NCBI GenBank assembly: GCA_020850025.1
Contig: JADZFI010000492.1
Span: forward strand, 1 to 9,740
Reading direction: 5' to 3'
DNA: 9,740 nucleotides
Source: Saprospiraceae bacterium
GTDB taxonomy: Bacteria > Bacteroidota > Bacteroidia > Chitinophagales > Saprospiraceae
Part shown: positions 1 through 5,602 of the stretch, one piece after another
How the letters are laid out: the number at the start of each line of letters is the position of its first letter
How positions within the stretch are numbered: the stretch's first letter is position 1
The notes under the pieces: model-generated
Databases searched by the model: none
What the model was told of the DNA's origin: nothing
What the model saw: only the letters and a program-made list of their open reading frames with translations
Translations under genes and position numbers: made by a program

Positions 1-2
1 GG

Positions 3-428
3 CCGGCTTTGTGGATGCTGGGCTCCAACATTGATGCGGTTTCCTGGCCTGCCTGCGGCGAAATTGACATCATGGAGCTTACCGGCGATCTGCCTAACCG
101 CGTACTTGGCACGGTACACTTCGGCGCCAACGTGAGTCAGCACCAGTTCATTTCCCAGTCGAAGTACCTGAGCGGCACCGACAATTTCCAGGATGAATTC
201 CACGTGTTTTCCATCAACTGGGTGGCCGATAAAATTGAATTTTTGGTGGACGATGAGGTGTATCACACCATCACACCGGCTAACCTGAACGGAGCGCCTT
301 ATCCTTTCAACAAGCCGTTCTTTTTCATTTTCAACGTAGCTGTAGGAGGAAACCTGCCGGGCTCGCCTGACAATAATACGCCGTTCCCGCAGCACATGAT
401 CGTGGATTATGTGAGGGTGTTCCAGTAA
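3..428 (+). CDS. GH16 family beta-glucanase (laminarinase-like), C-terminal part, truncated by window start
   Basis: The reading frame is open from base 3, so the gene begins upstream of the window. The first residues (PALWMLGSN) match the conserved WPALWMLG strand of glycoside hydrolase family 16. They are followed by GEIDIMEL, the family's catalytic ExDxxE signature (nucleophile Glu, assisting Asp, acid/base Glu). The segment HVFSINWVADKIEFLVDDEVY and the final HMIVDYVRVFQ are also typical of the GH16 beta-jelly roll. Known members cleave beta-1,3 or mixed beta-1,3/1,4 glucans such as laminarin; the exact substrate cannot be told from this part. The protein ends with the catalytic domain, so it has no C-terminal T9SS sorting tail; any signal peptide or accessory domain would be upstream. 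The stop is TAA at 426-428. Confidence 0.93.
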   Translation, partial: PALWMLGSNIDAVSWPACGEIDIMELTGDLPNRVLGTVHFGANVSQHQFISQSKYLSGTDNFQDEFHVFSINWVADKIEFLVDDEVYHTITPANLNGAPYPFNKPFFFIFNVAVGGNLPGSPDNNTPFPQHMIVDYVRVFQ

Positions 429-430
429 TG

Positions 431-554
431 TTTATTTCGCACAGATTTTACACGGATTTTTTGCACAGATTTCACACAGATTTATAGAGGGCAGCTTCAA
501 AATCCGTGTAAAATCTGTGCGAAACAAATCTGTGTGAAATCTGTGCGAAATAAA
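431..554. repeat. Long imperfect inverted repeat made of four cgcacagattt units
   Basis: Two arms, 431-483 and 500-554, are reverse complements with a few mismatches and a 2-nt gap, around a 16-base loop (484-499). The outer 14 bases (tttatttcgcacag / ctgtgcgaaataaa) match perfectly. Each arm itself contains two related units of about 21 bp, one reading cacagattttacacgg and the other cacagatttcacacag, so the element is both an inverted and a tandem repeat. Read as plus-strand RNA, the two outer mismatches become G-U pairs, while the inner ones are true mismatches. It lies directly after the GH16 stop codon and could act as a transcription end or mRNA-stabilising structure. It resembles dispersed intergenic repeats of environmental bacterial genomes, but that cannot be confirmed here. 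Confidence 0.8.
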
Positions 555-569
555 TCCCATATCTTAACC

Positions 570-601
570 GCCTGATTCATTCCCTTAGCTCAATATCAGG
601 C
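570..601. repeat. 7-bp inverted repeat just upstream of the 604 gene
   Basis: GCCTGAT (570-576) and ATCAGGC (595-601) are perfect inverted copies separated by 18 bases, ending 2 bases before the ATG at 604. It could be an operator or a 5'-UTR hairpin near the start codon. An arm of this length may also occur by chance, so the call is weak. No clear TAnnTTTG promoter was found in this gap. Confidence 0.3.
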
Positions 602-603
602 CT

Positions 604-1083
604 ATGTTACTAATTTTTAACGAATCACAGCGATTTTCCCAGGTCTGGCTCTGGGCCATAATTTTAAGTACCTCCTTTATCCCCGTTATTGGCCTCTATC
701 AGCAAATGGTAGCTGGCGTGCCTTTTGGCAACAACCCCATGTCGAATCTGGGGCTTGGGCTCATGCTCCTGTTTGATGCCGCTCTGTTGTTTTTTTTCTG
801 GAGCATTCGCCTGGTAACCGAAATTGACCATCATGAAATCCGCCTTGCCTACCGGCCTTTTATGCGGCGCAGCATTCTCTGGAGCGATGTCCAGAAAGCG
901 GAAGTAGTCAACTACGGGTTTGTAGGCGGCTGGGGCGTGCGGTATAGCCCTCAATATGGTAAGGTGTACAATGTGAACGGCAAAATGGGCCTGGCCCTGG
1001 AGTTAAAAAACGGGGATAAACTCTGCATTGGCACTCAACAGCCCGAAGATCTGGAAGCTGCACTGAAGCAAATCAGGAGATAG
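604..1083 (+). CDS. Small membrane protein with PH-like cytoplasmic domain (DUF6141-like)
   Basis: This 159-residue protein has two hydrophobic segments (about residues 15-33 and 50-68), predicting a hairpin in the inner membrane. A soluble C-terminal half follows. That half begins EIDHHEIRLAYRPFMRRSILWSDVQKAEVV, the beta-strand pattern of bacterial PH-like domains. It continues with GGWGVRY, KVYNVNGKMGLALELKNGDKLCIGTQQPEDLEAAL. The combination of GWGxR, YNVxGxxGLxLEL and xIGTQxPE is familiar from conserved Bacteroidota proteins of unknown function (I recall DUF6141; the family number was not checked). The biochemical role is unknown. The gene stands alone: the repeat element lies upstream and the antiporter operon converges on it 27 bp downstream. 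The ATG at 604 is preferred because the hydrophobic N-terminus starts soon after; no Shine-Dalgarno is visible, as is common in this phylum. Confidence 0.8.
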   Translation: MLLIFNESQRFSQVWLWAIILSTSFIPVIGLYQQMVAGVPFGNNPMSNLGLGLMLLFDAALLFFFWSIRLVTEIDHHEIRLAYRPFMRRSILWSDVQKAEVVNYGFVGGWGVRYSPQYGKVYNVNGKMGLALELKNGDKLCIGTQQPEDLEAALKQIRR

Positions 1084-1110
1084 CCTATTTCCCGAGCTGC
1101 CACTTCCCGG

Positions 1111-2343
1111 TCACGCCTCCTTTTCCGCATCGAACTCCTCCTCCATTTCTTTCATTTCCACAGGTCTGTCCCTGTAGAAAATGGAACCAAACATCAAAAT
1201 GATGCCGGTGGTCAGGATAACGAAAAACAGCACTCCTTCATTGAACGATTGAATTTTCATGCCATCCGGAATTTTAATGAACAGCAGGATGGTAATAAGT
1301 CCTCTGGGGATATAAAACAACTCCGGAAAGAGATTGTATTTGTGCAAAATGCGCAGGTACACAAAGCGCAGGAATAACAGAGCGCCCACAATAGCCGAGC
1401 CCAACATACATACATTGGGGTCGGAGAGGAACGCCAGATCTATCTGATAACCGAATATGACAAAAAAGAAGGTCCGTATCAGAAAAGAGGATTCTGCGGT
1501 GATGCTTTTCAAAAAAGCTGCCACCTGATCCACCTCTTTTGTTGGAAAGAACTGATGCAAGGGTCGCCAGCGAACCAGTTCCCAGTTGTTGATTACCAGT
1601 CCGAATATCAGGATCGTAAGCAGAGATGGCAAATGCAGCATTTTGCCCCCGGTATAAATGATGATCAGCACGGCAAAAACCAGAAAAAACTTCACGTTGA
1701 TCCTGGTTTTCAGCAATAACAACATCAACAGAAAGCAAACCACCACCGAAAGCAAGACGGCCAGTACAATACTGCCGCCAAACCAGCCAACGGAAGCCAT
1801 GTTGATGCTTTCCCCAACGGCAAAAAAATTGAAAGCCATGATGCCGATAATGTCGGAAAAAGAGGCTTCATAGATCAGGAACTCTTTCTTGTCGCGACTC
1901 AAATGGTGCACGCTGGGCAGCACAATGGCGCTGCTGATGACGCTCAGAGGGATGGCATACATGATGCAATGCAACCAGGATTCTTCCGGAAACCAAATGC
2001 GGAACAACCAGCCCACCACGCCCACCGAAAAAATAAAAATGACCAGGGCGGAAAAAAAAGAGTTGCGGATCAGCGCCTTCCGATCGTTGCTCATGTGCAG
2101 ATCAAGCCCGGCCTCCAGCACGATCATGATCAGCCCCACCGTACCCAACACCTCCACAACACCAGAAGGGATATGGAACGGCAAGCCGAACTGCTGACTC
2201 AGCCAGCGCAGCAACATACCGGTGCCGAGCAATAAAAGTACCGAGGGCAAGCGGGTAAGCCGGTTCAATACGGAAAACAAATAAGAGAGTACAATCAGCG
2301 AACACGCCGAAAGGATTGCCTGATAGGCAGTTAATTCTTGCAT
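1111..2343 (-). CDS. CPA-type cation:proton antiporter (Na+/H+ or K+/H+ exchanger)
   Basis: This 410-residue, strongly hydrophobic protein has about 11-12 transmembrane segments and a short acidic tail (EMEEEFDAEKEA). Family-specific stretches are LEAGLDLHM (76-84), EASFSDIIGI (159-168, with Asp164 at the place of the ion-binding aspartate), ESSFLIRTFFFVIFGYQID (284-302) and IPRGLIT (345-351). These match the Na+/H+ exchanger fold of monovalent cation:proton antiporters. Such proteins exchange cytoplasmic Na+ or K+ for H+ and support pH, volume and salt homeostasis. The ion used cannot be decided; the S-D motif differs from the N-D motif of typical NhaP-like exchangers. No C-terminal TrkA/RCK regulatory domain is present. 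The gene starts 10 bp after the stop of the Crp-like gene on the same strand, so both are probably one transcript. Next to mannosylglycerate genes this suggests a role in osmotic or ionic stress. Confidence 0.9.
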   Translation of the reverse strand: MQELTAYQAILSACSLIVLSYLFSVLNRLTRLPSVLLLLGTGMLLRWLSQQFGLPFHIPSGVVEVLGTVGLIMIVLEAGLDLHMSNDRKALIRNSFFSALVIFIFSVGVVGWLFRIWFPEESWLHCIMYAIPLSVISSAIVLPSVHHLSRDKKEFLIYEASFSDIIGIMAFNFFAVGESINMASVGWFGGSIVLAVLLSVVVCFLLMLLLLKTRINVKFFLVFAVLIIIYTGGKMLHLPSLLTILIFGLVINNWELVRWRPLHQFFPTKEVDQVAAFLKSITAESSFLIRTFFFVIFGYQIDLAFLSDPNVCMLGSAIVGALLFLRFVYLRILHKYNLFPELFYIPRGLITILLFIKIPDGMKIQSFNEGVLFFVILTTGIILMFGSIFYRDRPVEMKEMEEEFDAEKEA

Positions 2344-2353
2344 AAAATGGTGA

Positions 2354-3061
2354 TTATAAAACAGCCTTTGCTACTTCAGCCAATGCTTCAGGATCCAGGA
2401 TGGTGATCTTTTTACCCCGGGATTTCACCCAACCGCTGTCCCTGAAAGAGCTTAAAGCCCGAACCGTCGTTTCGATGCTCGCCCCGATAAAATCCGCCAG
2501 ATCAGTCCTGGAGCATACCAGATATTTGAGCGGAGGCTCCACCCGGGAAAACCGGTCCCGAAGTATCAACAAACCAATCGCCAGGCGTTCGCGCACCGGC
2601 AATTTGGTAAATATGGTCATCCGATTCACCCAAACCGAAAATTCAAAGCTCAGGGCCTCCAGCAGGTTGCGGGCAAACAAGCGCTGGGTTCTCAACAGCT
2701 CCTCAAATGCCGGAGCCGGAATGAACAGCGCCTCTACCCTGCCAACAGCCGTGCCCTCAATGGGGAGCTGGGTTCCGGTCATCAATTGCCGAAAACCCAC
2801 CCAGTCACCTGGAGCATAAAAGTAAATGACCTGCCGCTGCCCATGCTTGGAAGTAGCAGCAATGTTGACAATACCGGATTGTAACAAGAAAGCGCCTTTG
2901 GGAAACTGCCCCTGCCGGAACAACACCTCCCCATCTTCAAAAACTTTTTGCTCGGAATACTCCATTACCGCCGATAACTCCGCCGGAGGAAGTTTGTCCA
3001 TAACCATATGATGTTGGAACAAAAAGGGAGCTATTATGCCAGATACGGTGGATGACTGCAT
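2354..3061 (-). CDS. Crp/Fnr-family transcriptional regulator
   Basis: The protein has 235 residues from the ATG at 3061. A TTG four codons upstream (3073) and two ATGs about 18-20 codons downstream are alternative starts. The N-terminal half is a cyclic-nucleotide-binding-type beta-roll (FEDGEVLFRQGQFPKGAFLLQSGIVNI, then FYAPGDWVG). A dimerisation helix follows (LFARNLLEALSFEFSVWVNR). The C-terminal winged helix contains SRTDLADFIGASIETTVRALSSF, whose ETxxR is the typical recognition helix of Crp/Fnr proteins. The only cysteine lies just before this helix, so an Fnr-type 4Fe-4S sensor is excluded; the effector (cyclic nucleotide, haem/NO or other) is unknown. The beta-roll has no full cAMP-contact signature that I can recognise. 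It is the first gene of an operon with the antiporter. An ETxxR helix fits TTGAY-N4-GTCAA palindromes such as the two upstream, so autoregulation and control of mpgSP are reasonable inferences. Confidence 0.92.
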   Translation of the reverse strand: MQSSTVSGIIAPFLFQHHMVMDKLPPAELSAVMEYSEQKVFEDGEVLFRQGQFPKGAFLLQSGIVNIAATSKHGQRQVIYFYAPGDWVGFRQLMTGTQLPIEGTAVGRVEALFIPAPAFEELLRTQRLFARNLLEALSFEFSVWVNRMTIFTKLPVRERLAIGLLILRDRFSRVEPPLKYLVCSRTDLADFIGASIETTVRALSSFRDSGWVKSRGKKITILDPEALAEVAKAVL

Positions 3062-3070
3062 GGGTTTGGG

Positions 3071-3078
3071 CAAAAATA
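3071..3078 (-). promoter_or_regulatory. Possible -7 element of the crp-antiporter operon
   Basis: On the minus strand the bases read TATTTTTG, an exact match to the Bacteroidota TAnnTTTG -7 motif. No good -33 TTTG lies at the usual distance; the nearest is 11 bases away. Transcription would start only a few bases before the ATG at 3061, giving a nearly leaderless mRNA or favouring the internal ATGs. A promoter lacking a -33 box may need an activator. Confidence 0.35.
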
Positions 3079-3135
3079 ATCTTTTACCTCAAATACCTTG
3101 TCATTTTACCGGAAGTCATGTGTTTTTGAAGTTAT

Positions 3136-3151
3136 ATTGATGCAGGTCAAT
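3136..3151. promoter_or_regulatory. Crp/Fnr-type operator-like palindrome near the crp gene
   Basis: ATTGAT-GCAG-GTCAAT is a palindrome with one mismatched pair and a 4-base spacer. It has the layout of Fnr/Dnr-family boxes (TTGAT-N4-ATCAA) and shares TTGA, CAG and GTCAA with the second site at 3483-3500. Its centre is about 82 bp upstream of the crp ATG. The sequence is certain, but its role as binding site for the neighbouring regulator is inference. Confidence 0.6.
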
Positions 3152-3188
3152 TTAATACTTCGCTTCTGCCCGGAACTTTGCAGCGAAT

Positions 3189-3219
3189 AAAAAAGGTGCA
3201 GACCTTTCGGCCCACACCT
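3189..3219 (-). terminator. GAAA-capped hairpin with U tract, minus-strand intrinsic terminator
   Basis: Read on the minus strand, AGGTGTGGGCC (3219-3209) pairs with GGTCTGCACCT (3204-3194) as an 11-bp stem closed by a GAAA tetraloop (3208-3205). Five more Us follow the stem (3193-3189). Three of the pairs are G-U, which exist only in minus-strand RNA; the plus-strand RNA would have C-A or A-C mismatches there. The direction is therefore well supported. It would end a transcript coming from 3220-3480, or attenuate transcription towards crp. Confidence 0.72.
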
Positions 3220-3293
3220 CATCCTTCTATCATCCTTTGGTAAATACTGCTGAACAAGCTCCACAGCCATTGCGATACATTAAATGGTATCAT
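3219..3293 (-). CDS. Candidate tiny ORF (24 residues) ending at the terminator hairpin
   Basis: An ATG at 3293 opens a 24-residue frame with stop TGA at 3221-3219, whose last base is the first base of the terminator stem. The peptide begins MIPFNVSQ and continues with an aromatic, amphipathic core (WLWSLFSSIYQ), ending in charged residues and Gly. It has two Trp codons separated by one codon. No Shine-Dalgarno is visible, but that says little in this phylum. I do not recognise the peptide. It may be a small membrane-active peptide, a leader peptide in an attenuator, or a chance frame within a small RNA. Its placement against the hairpin is the main support. Confidence 0.27.
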   Translation of the reverse strand: MIPFNVSQWLWSLFSSIYQRMIEG

Positions 3294-3403
3294 GAGGCCA
3301 TGGATGAATCCATTCTCTTAGTAAACAGCCGGATTTGATCCACACGGATCAGCGTAAGTAATTTCACCTTTTCCCACAAAAAATCCGGGCTTACAAATCC
3401 GGC
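3219..3403 (-). ncRNA. Candidate structured RNA in the crp-mpgS intergenic region
   Basis: Several inverted repeats lie upstream of the 3189-3219 terminator on the minus strand. GCCGGATTT (3403-3395) pairs perfectly with AAATCCGGC (3336-3328). Directly inside that stem sits TGATCC-GTGT-GGATCA (3351-3336), a 6-bp hairpin with a 4-base loop. A second copy, CCGGATTT (3388-3381), could compete for the same partner. Further on are ATGGA-TTCA-TCCAT (3313-3300) and GATAC/GTATC (3291-3274). A possible promoter (TTTG at 3380-3377 region, TACTTACG after 16 bases) is weak. I recognise no known RNA family, and a cis-acting leader or a cluster of protein-binding palindromes is equally possible. Confidence 0.33.
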
Positions 3404-3482
3404 ATGTTAGCTCACTAATAAAAACGGCTTAAATATGCTGATGGGTAACTGGGCGCAAGTTGCAGGATCAACTGATATTAAA

Positions 3483-3500
3483 AATTGACACAGGTCAATT
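3483..3500. promoter_or_regulatory. Perfect AATTGAC-N4-GTCAATT operator-like palindrome upstream of mpgS
   Basis: AATTGAC-ACAG-GTCAATT is an 18-bp perfect palindrome with 7-bp arms and a 4-base spacer, the geometry of Crp/Fnr-family boxes. Its centre lies about 54 bp before the mpgS ATG, where a site near -40 of a promoter would be expected for an activator. No TAnnTTTG -7 motif is visible downstream. It could also serve the minus-strand transcript running towards 3189. Regulation by the neighbouring Crp-like protein is inferred. Confidence 0.68.
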
Positions 3501-3545
3501 ATTGCGCAATTTTCTTCCGGACAACCGTCCAATTAAATTCAAATT

Positions 3546-4739
3546 ATGCGATTAGAACTTCCCAAATATTCAGAGCGTTTCGGCGCGGTATTGTTTCACG
3601 ACGTCCAGAAGGTGTATGAACTTGATGGCGGATTCCAGGCAGATGAAGCTTTTTCCAACCCATTTCACGTCATTCGCCACATAGAAGGTGAAAAGCTGTA
3701 CGACATCGAAAAGGATCTGGCCATCATCATACCTACCCGCAACGAAAGGCTCCGGCTGCTGGAAGGCGTGCTGGCCGGTATTCCCCACCATTGCCTGCCA
3801 ATCATACTTTCCAACAGTTATACCGACCCCATTGACCGGTTCCGACTGGAATGTCAGACCGTGGATAATTTCTGCCGCTATGCCAAAAAGAAGTACCTGA
3901 TTATGCACCAGAGATCTTCCGAGCTGGCTCGTTTGGCACAAGAGGGTGGATATGCCTCTTTGTTGGACGACAAAGGACTGGTGCGCAACGGCAAGGCCGA
4001 AGGAATGATCGCCGGCATCATCCTGGCCCGACTCATGGGTAAGAAATACGTAGGATTTGTGGATGCTGATAACTACTTCCCGGGGTCGGTGTTTGAGTAC
4101 GTGCGCATTTTTTCGGCGGGTTTGAGCCAATCGGATTCCCCCTATTCCATGGTGCGGATCCAATGGCACAGTAAACCCAAAATTGACGGCGACGGGCTGT
4201 TTTTTGCAAAATGGGGCCGGGTGAGCCGCATCAGCAATGCGTTTCTCAACCGTTTTATCAGTCAGTACACCGGTTTCGAAACAGATGTGATAAAAACCGG
4301 AAATGCCGGCGAGCACGCCTTGTCCATGGATTTGGCGCTCCAGATGGATTATTCGGCGGGATTTTCCATTGAGACCCATCATTTCGTCAACCTGATGGAA
4401 AGCTACGGCGGTGTACATGTGACTCCGGAAGCGCTTCCGGCCATGCAGCAAGGCGTTTACCTGTACCAGATTGAAAGCCGCAACCCACACCTGCACGATG
4501 CCAAGGAAGACGGACATGTGGAGGGAATGATCCATCAGTCGTTGTCTGTACTGTTTCATTCCTCTCTGTGCACAGAAGTGCTCAAAACAGAAATATTGAC
4601 AGAAATGCGCCGGATGGGCATATTGAAAAAAAATGAGTACCCGCAAAAGCCTCACTATTACCCATCCCTGCAACAGCTTGATTTCGAACAGGCTGAAAAA
4701 GCATGGGACCCACAAAAACACGGCAACGCAGCGTTATGA
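3546..4739 (+). CDS. mpgS: Mannosyl-3-phosphoglycerate synthase (GT55)
   Basis: The 397-residue protein has the usual MpgS length. It transfers mannose from GDP-mannose to 3-phosphoglycerate, giving mannosyl-3-phosphoglycerate in the cytoplasm, the first step of the two-step route to the compatible solute mannosylglycerate. Visible marks are IIPTRNE (61-67, nucleotide-sugar fold), RNGKAEGMIAG (147-157), the metal-binding GFVDADNYFPGSV (DADN at 173-176), the conserved GNAGEHALS (252-260) and NPHLHD (313-318), in the region where the family has a metal-binding histidine. There is no N-terminal signal or membrane segment and no fused phosphatase domain. The ATG at 3546 follows an A/T-rich leader without Shine-Dalgarno. 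The stop TGA overlaps the ATG of mpgP (ATGA), showing translational coupling. The enzyme is best known from hyperthermophilic archaea, Thermus and Rhodothermus, so its presence here points to salt or heat adaptation. Confidence 0.95.
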   Translation: MRLELPKYSERFGAVLFHDVQKVYELDGGFQADEAFSNPFHVIRHIEGEKLYDIEKDLAIIIPTRNERLRLLEGVLAGIPHHCLPIILSNSYTDPIDRFRLECQTVDNFCRYAKKKYLIMHQRSSELARLAQEGGYASLLDDKGLVRNGKAEGMIAGIILARLMGKKYVGFVDADNYFPGSVFEYVRIFSAGLSQSDSPYSMVRIQWHSKPKIDGDGLFFAKWGRVSRISNAFLNRFISQYTGFETDVIKTGNAGEHALSMDLALQMDYSAGFSIETHHFVNLMESYGGVHVTPEALPAMQQGVYLYQIESRNPHLHDAKEDGHVEGMIHQSLSVLFHSSLCTEVLKTEILTEMRRMGILKKNEYPQKPHYYPSLQQLDFEQAEKAWDPQKHGNAAL

Positions 4740-5557
4740 TCCCGTTTTTGCTCTTTACTGATCTGGACGGCACCTTGCTGGACCACCACAGCTACCGGGC
4801 AGATACCGCCCTTCCTGCCCTGCAGCTTTTGAAACAGGCAGGAGTACCTGTCATCTTTTGTTCCTCCAAAACCCTGGAGGAACAGCAATTCCTTCAAAAA
4901 CAACTGGGCATCAATGCCCCTTTCATTGCGGAAAACGGCAGCGCCGTCTGTTGGCATGAAGAATACTTTTTGACCGCACACCAGCCCGCCAAAATGCATT
5001 GGGAGGGTTATGCCGTTCACCCCTTTAGTACTTACTCAAGAACCGAAATTTGCGCCATACTTGAATCATTAGGACAAAAACAGCCCATCCGGGGGTATTC
5101 CTCCATGTCGGAAGCAGCGCTGGAACAATGCACCGGACTGAGCGGCGATGCCCTGCAACGCGCCAATCACCGCCTCTTTACCGAAACACTGACCAGGCCA
5201 ACCCTCGCGGAAATCTCTGCTGCCAACGCCCTGAAACGCTCGCTGGCCCGACACAGGCTCACCATGACCAAAGGAGGTAGATTCTGGACCGTTCAGGCAT
5301 CCGGCGTAAATAAGGGCACAGCCGTCAAATGGCTTACCCGGCTGTATCGCCAGGCCACCGGCAGCAAAATACCGGTGGTGGCCATCGGCGACAGCCCGAA
5401 CGACCAGCCCATGCTCAAGGCGGCCAACATGGCATTTCTGGTGCGCAACCACCAGGGCCACTGGGCCGAGATGGACCTGAAGCACCTGGTGAGGATAAAC
5501 CAAACAGGACCGGAGGGATTCGTGGAGGCGGTAGAGCAATTGAGGATTTGTATGTAG
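4736..5557 (+). CDS. mpgP: Mannosyl-3-phosphoglycerate phosphatase (HAD superfamily)
   Basis: This enzyme removes the phosphate from mannosyl-3-phosphoglycerate to release mannosylglycerate, completing the pathway begun by MpgS. The 273-residue protein shows the HAD motifs in order: FTDLDGT (nucleophile Asp9, acid/base Asp11), FCSSKT (motif II Ser around 43-44), a conserved lysine in the TKGGRF/GVNKG region (179-193), and IGDSPNDQPML (218-223, Mg2+ binding). The order and length fit the Cof-type/MpgP subfamily with a C2 cap between motifs II and III. The start at 4736 is chosen because it overlaps the mpgS stop as ATGA and puts the DxD motif at the expected distance; an in-frame ATG 11 codons upstream lies inside mpgS and adds only a charged non-family extension. 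A sucrose- or glucosylglycerate-type HAD phosphatase would be the alternative, but the partner gene decides it. Confidence 0.94.
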   Translation: MIPFLLFTDLDGTLLDHHSYRADTALPALQLLKQAGVPVIFCSSKTLEEQQFLQKQLGINAPFIAENGSAVCWHEEYFLTAHQPAKMHWEGYAVHPFSTYSRTEICAILESLGQKQPIRGYSSMSEAALEQCTGLSGDALQRANHRLFTETLTRPTLAEISAANALKRSLARHRLTMTKGGRFWTVQASGVNKGTAVKWLTRLYRQATGSKIPVVAIGDSPNDQPMLKAANMAFLVRNHQGHWAEMDLKHLVRINQTGPEGFVEAVEQLRICM

Positions 5558-5575
5558 GGGGAATCACTACATTTG
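5547..5575 (+). promoter_or_regulatory. Bacteroidota-type promoter (-33 TTTG, -7 TACATTTG)
   Basis: TTTG at 5547-5550 and TACATTTG at 5568-5575 are separated by 17 bases and match the TTTG / TAnnTTTG consensus of the Bacteroidota primary sigma factor. The -33 box lies inside the last codons of mpgP. Transcription would start near 5580, just before the secreted-protein start at 5603, so that gene need not be cotranscribed with mpgSP. Confidence 0.68.
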
Positions 5576-5577
5576 CC

Positions 5578-5596
5578 AAGGGCTATAATGGCCCTT
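5578..5596 (+). other. 6-bp hairpin at the 5' end of the propeller-protein mRNA
   Basis: AAGGGC (5578-5583) and GCCCTT (5591-5596) form a perfect stem around a 7-base loop that contains an in-frame ATG (5588). It sits at or next to the predicted transcription start and 6 bases before the preferred ATG at 5603. It may stabilise the mRNA 5' end, or be a weak terminator of mpgP (no real U tract). Confidence 0.4.
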
Positions 5597-5602
5597 TGTA
5601 TT

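Larger units (their letters stand above)
3062..3545. other. Divergent intergenic region between crp and mpgS
   Basis: These 484 bases separate the minus-strand crp-antiporter operon from the plus-strand mpgSP operon. No long ORF of good composition is present. The stretch holds the two operator-like palindromes, the terminator hairpin, the candidate tiny ORF and the nested inverted repeats listed separately. It is much longer than the other gaps in this window (10-175 bp), which itself suggests regulatory or RNA content. Confidence 0.8.

Noticed and set aside
431..554. CRISPR-like array
   Set aside because: The repeat units face each other in two inverted pairs without regular unique spacers, and no cas gene is near.
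3106..3270. 54-residue minus-strand frame from ATG 3270 to TAA 3106
   Set aside because: It would be translated straight through the well-formed terminator hairpin at 3189-3219 and over the operator-like palindrome, and shows no recognisable motif. The shorter frame ending at the hairpin is more plausible.
3570..4721. 383-codon open frame on the minus strand
   Set aside because: It is the antisense shadow of mpgS, which is unambiguous on the plus strand; no domain is visible in the antisense product.
4703..4735. Upstream in-frame ATG of mpgP, 11 codons longer
   Set aside because: It lies inside mpgS and gives an unusual charged extension. The ATG at 4736 overlaps the mpgS stop and puts the HAD DxD motif at residues 9-11.
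5578..5600. Intrinsic terminator of mpgSP
   Set aside because: The 6-bp stem is followed by only a few Us interrupted by G and A, and it lies downstream of a good promoter, so a 5'-UTR hairpin is the better reading.
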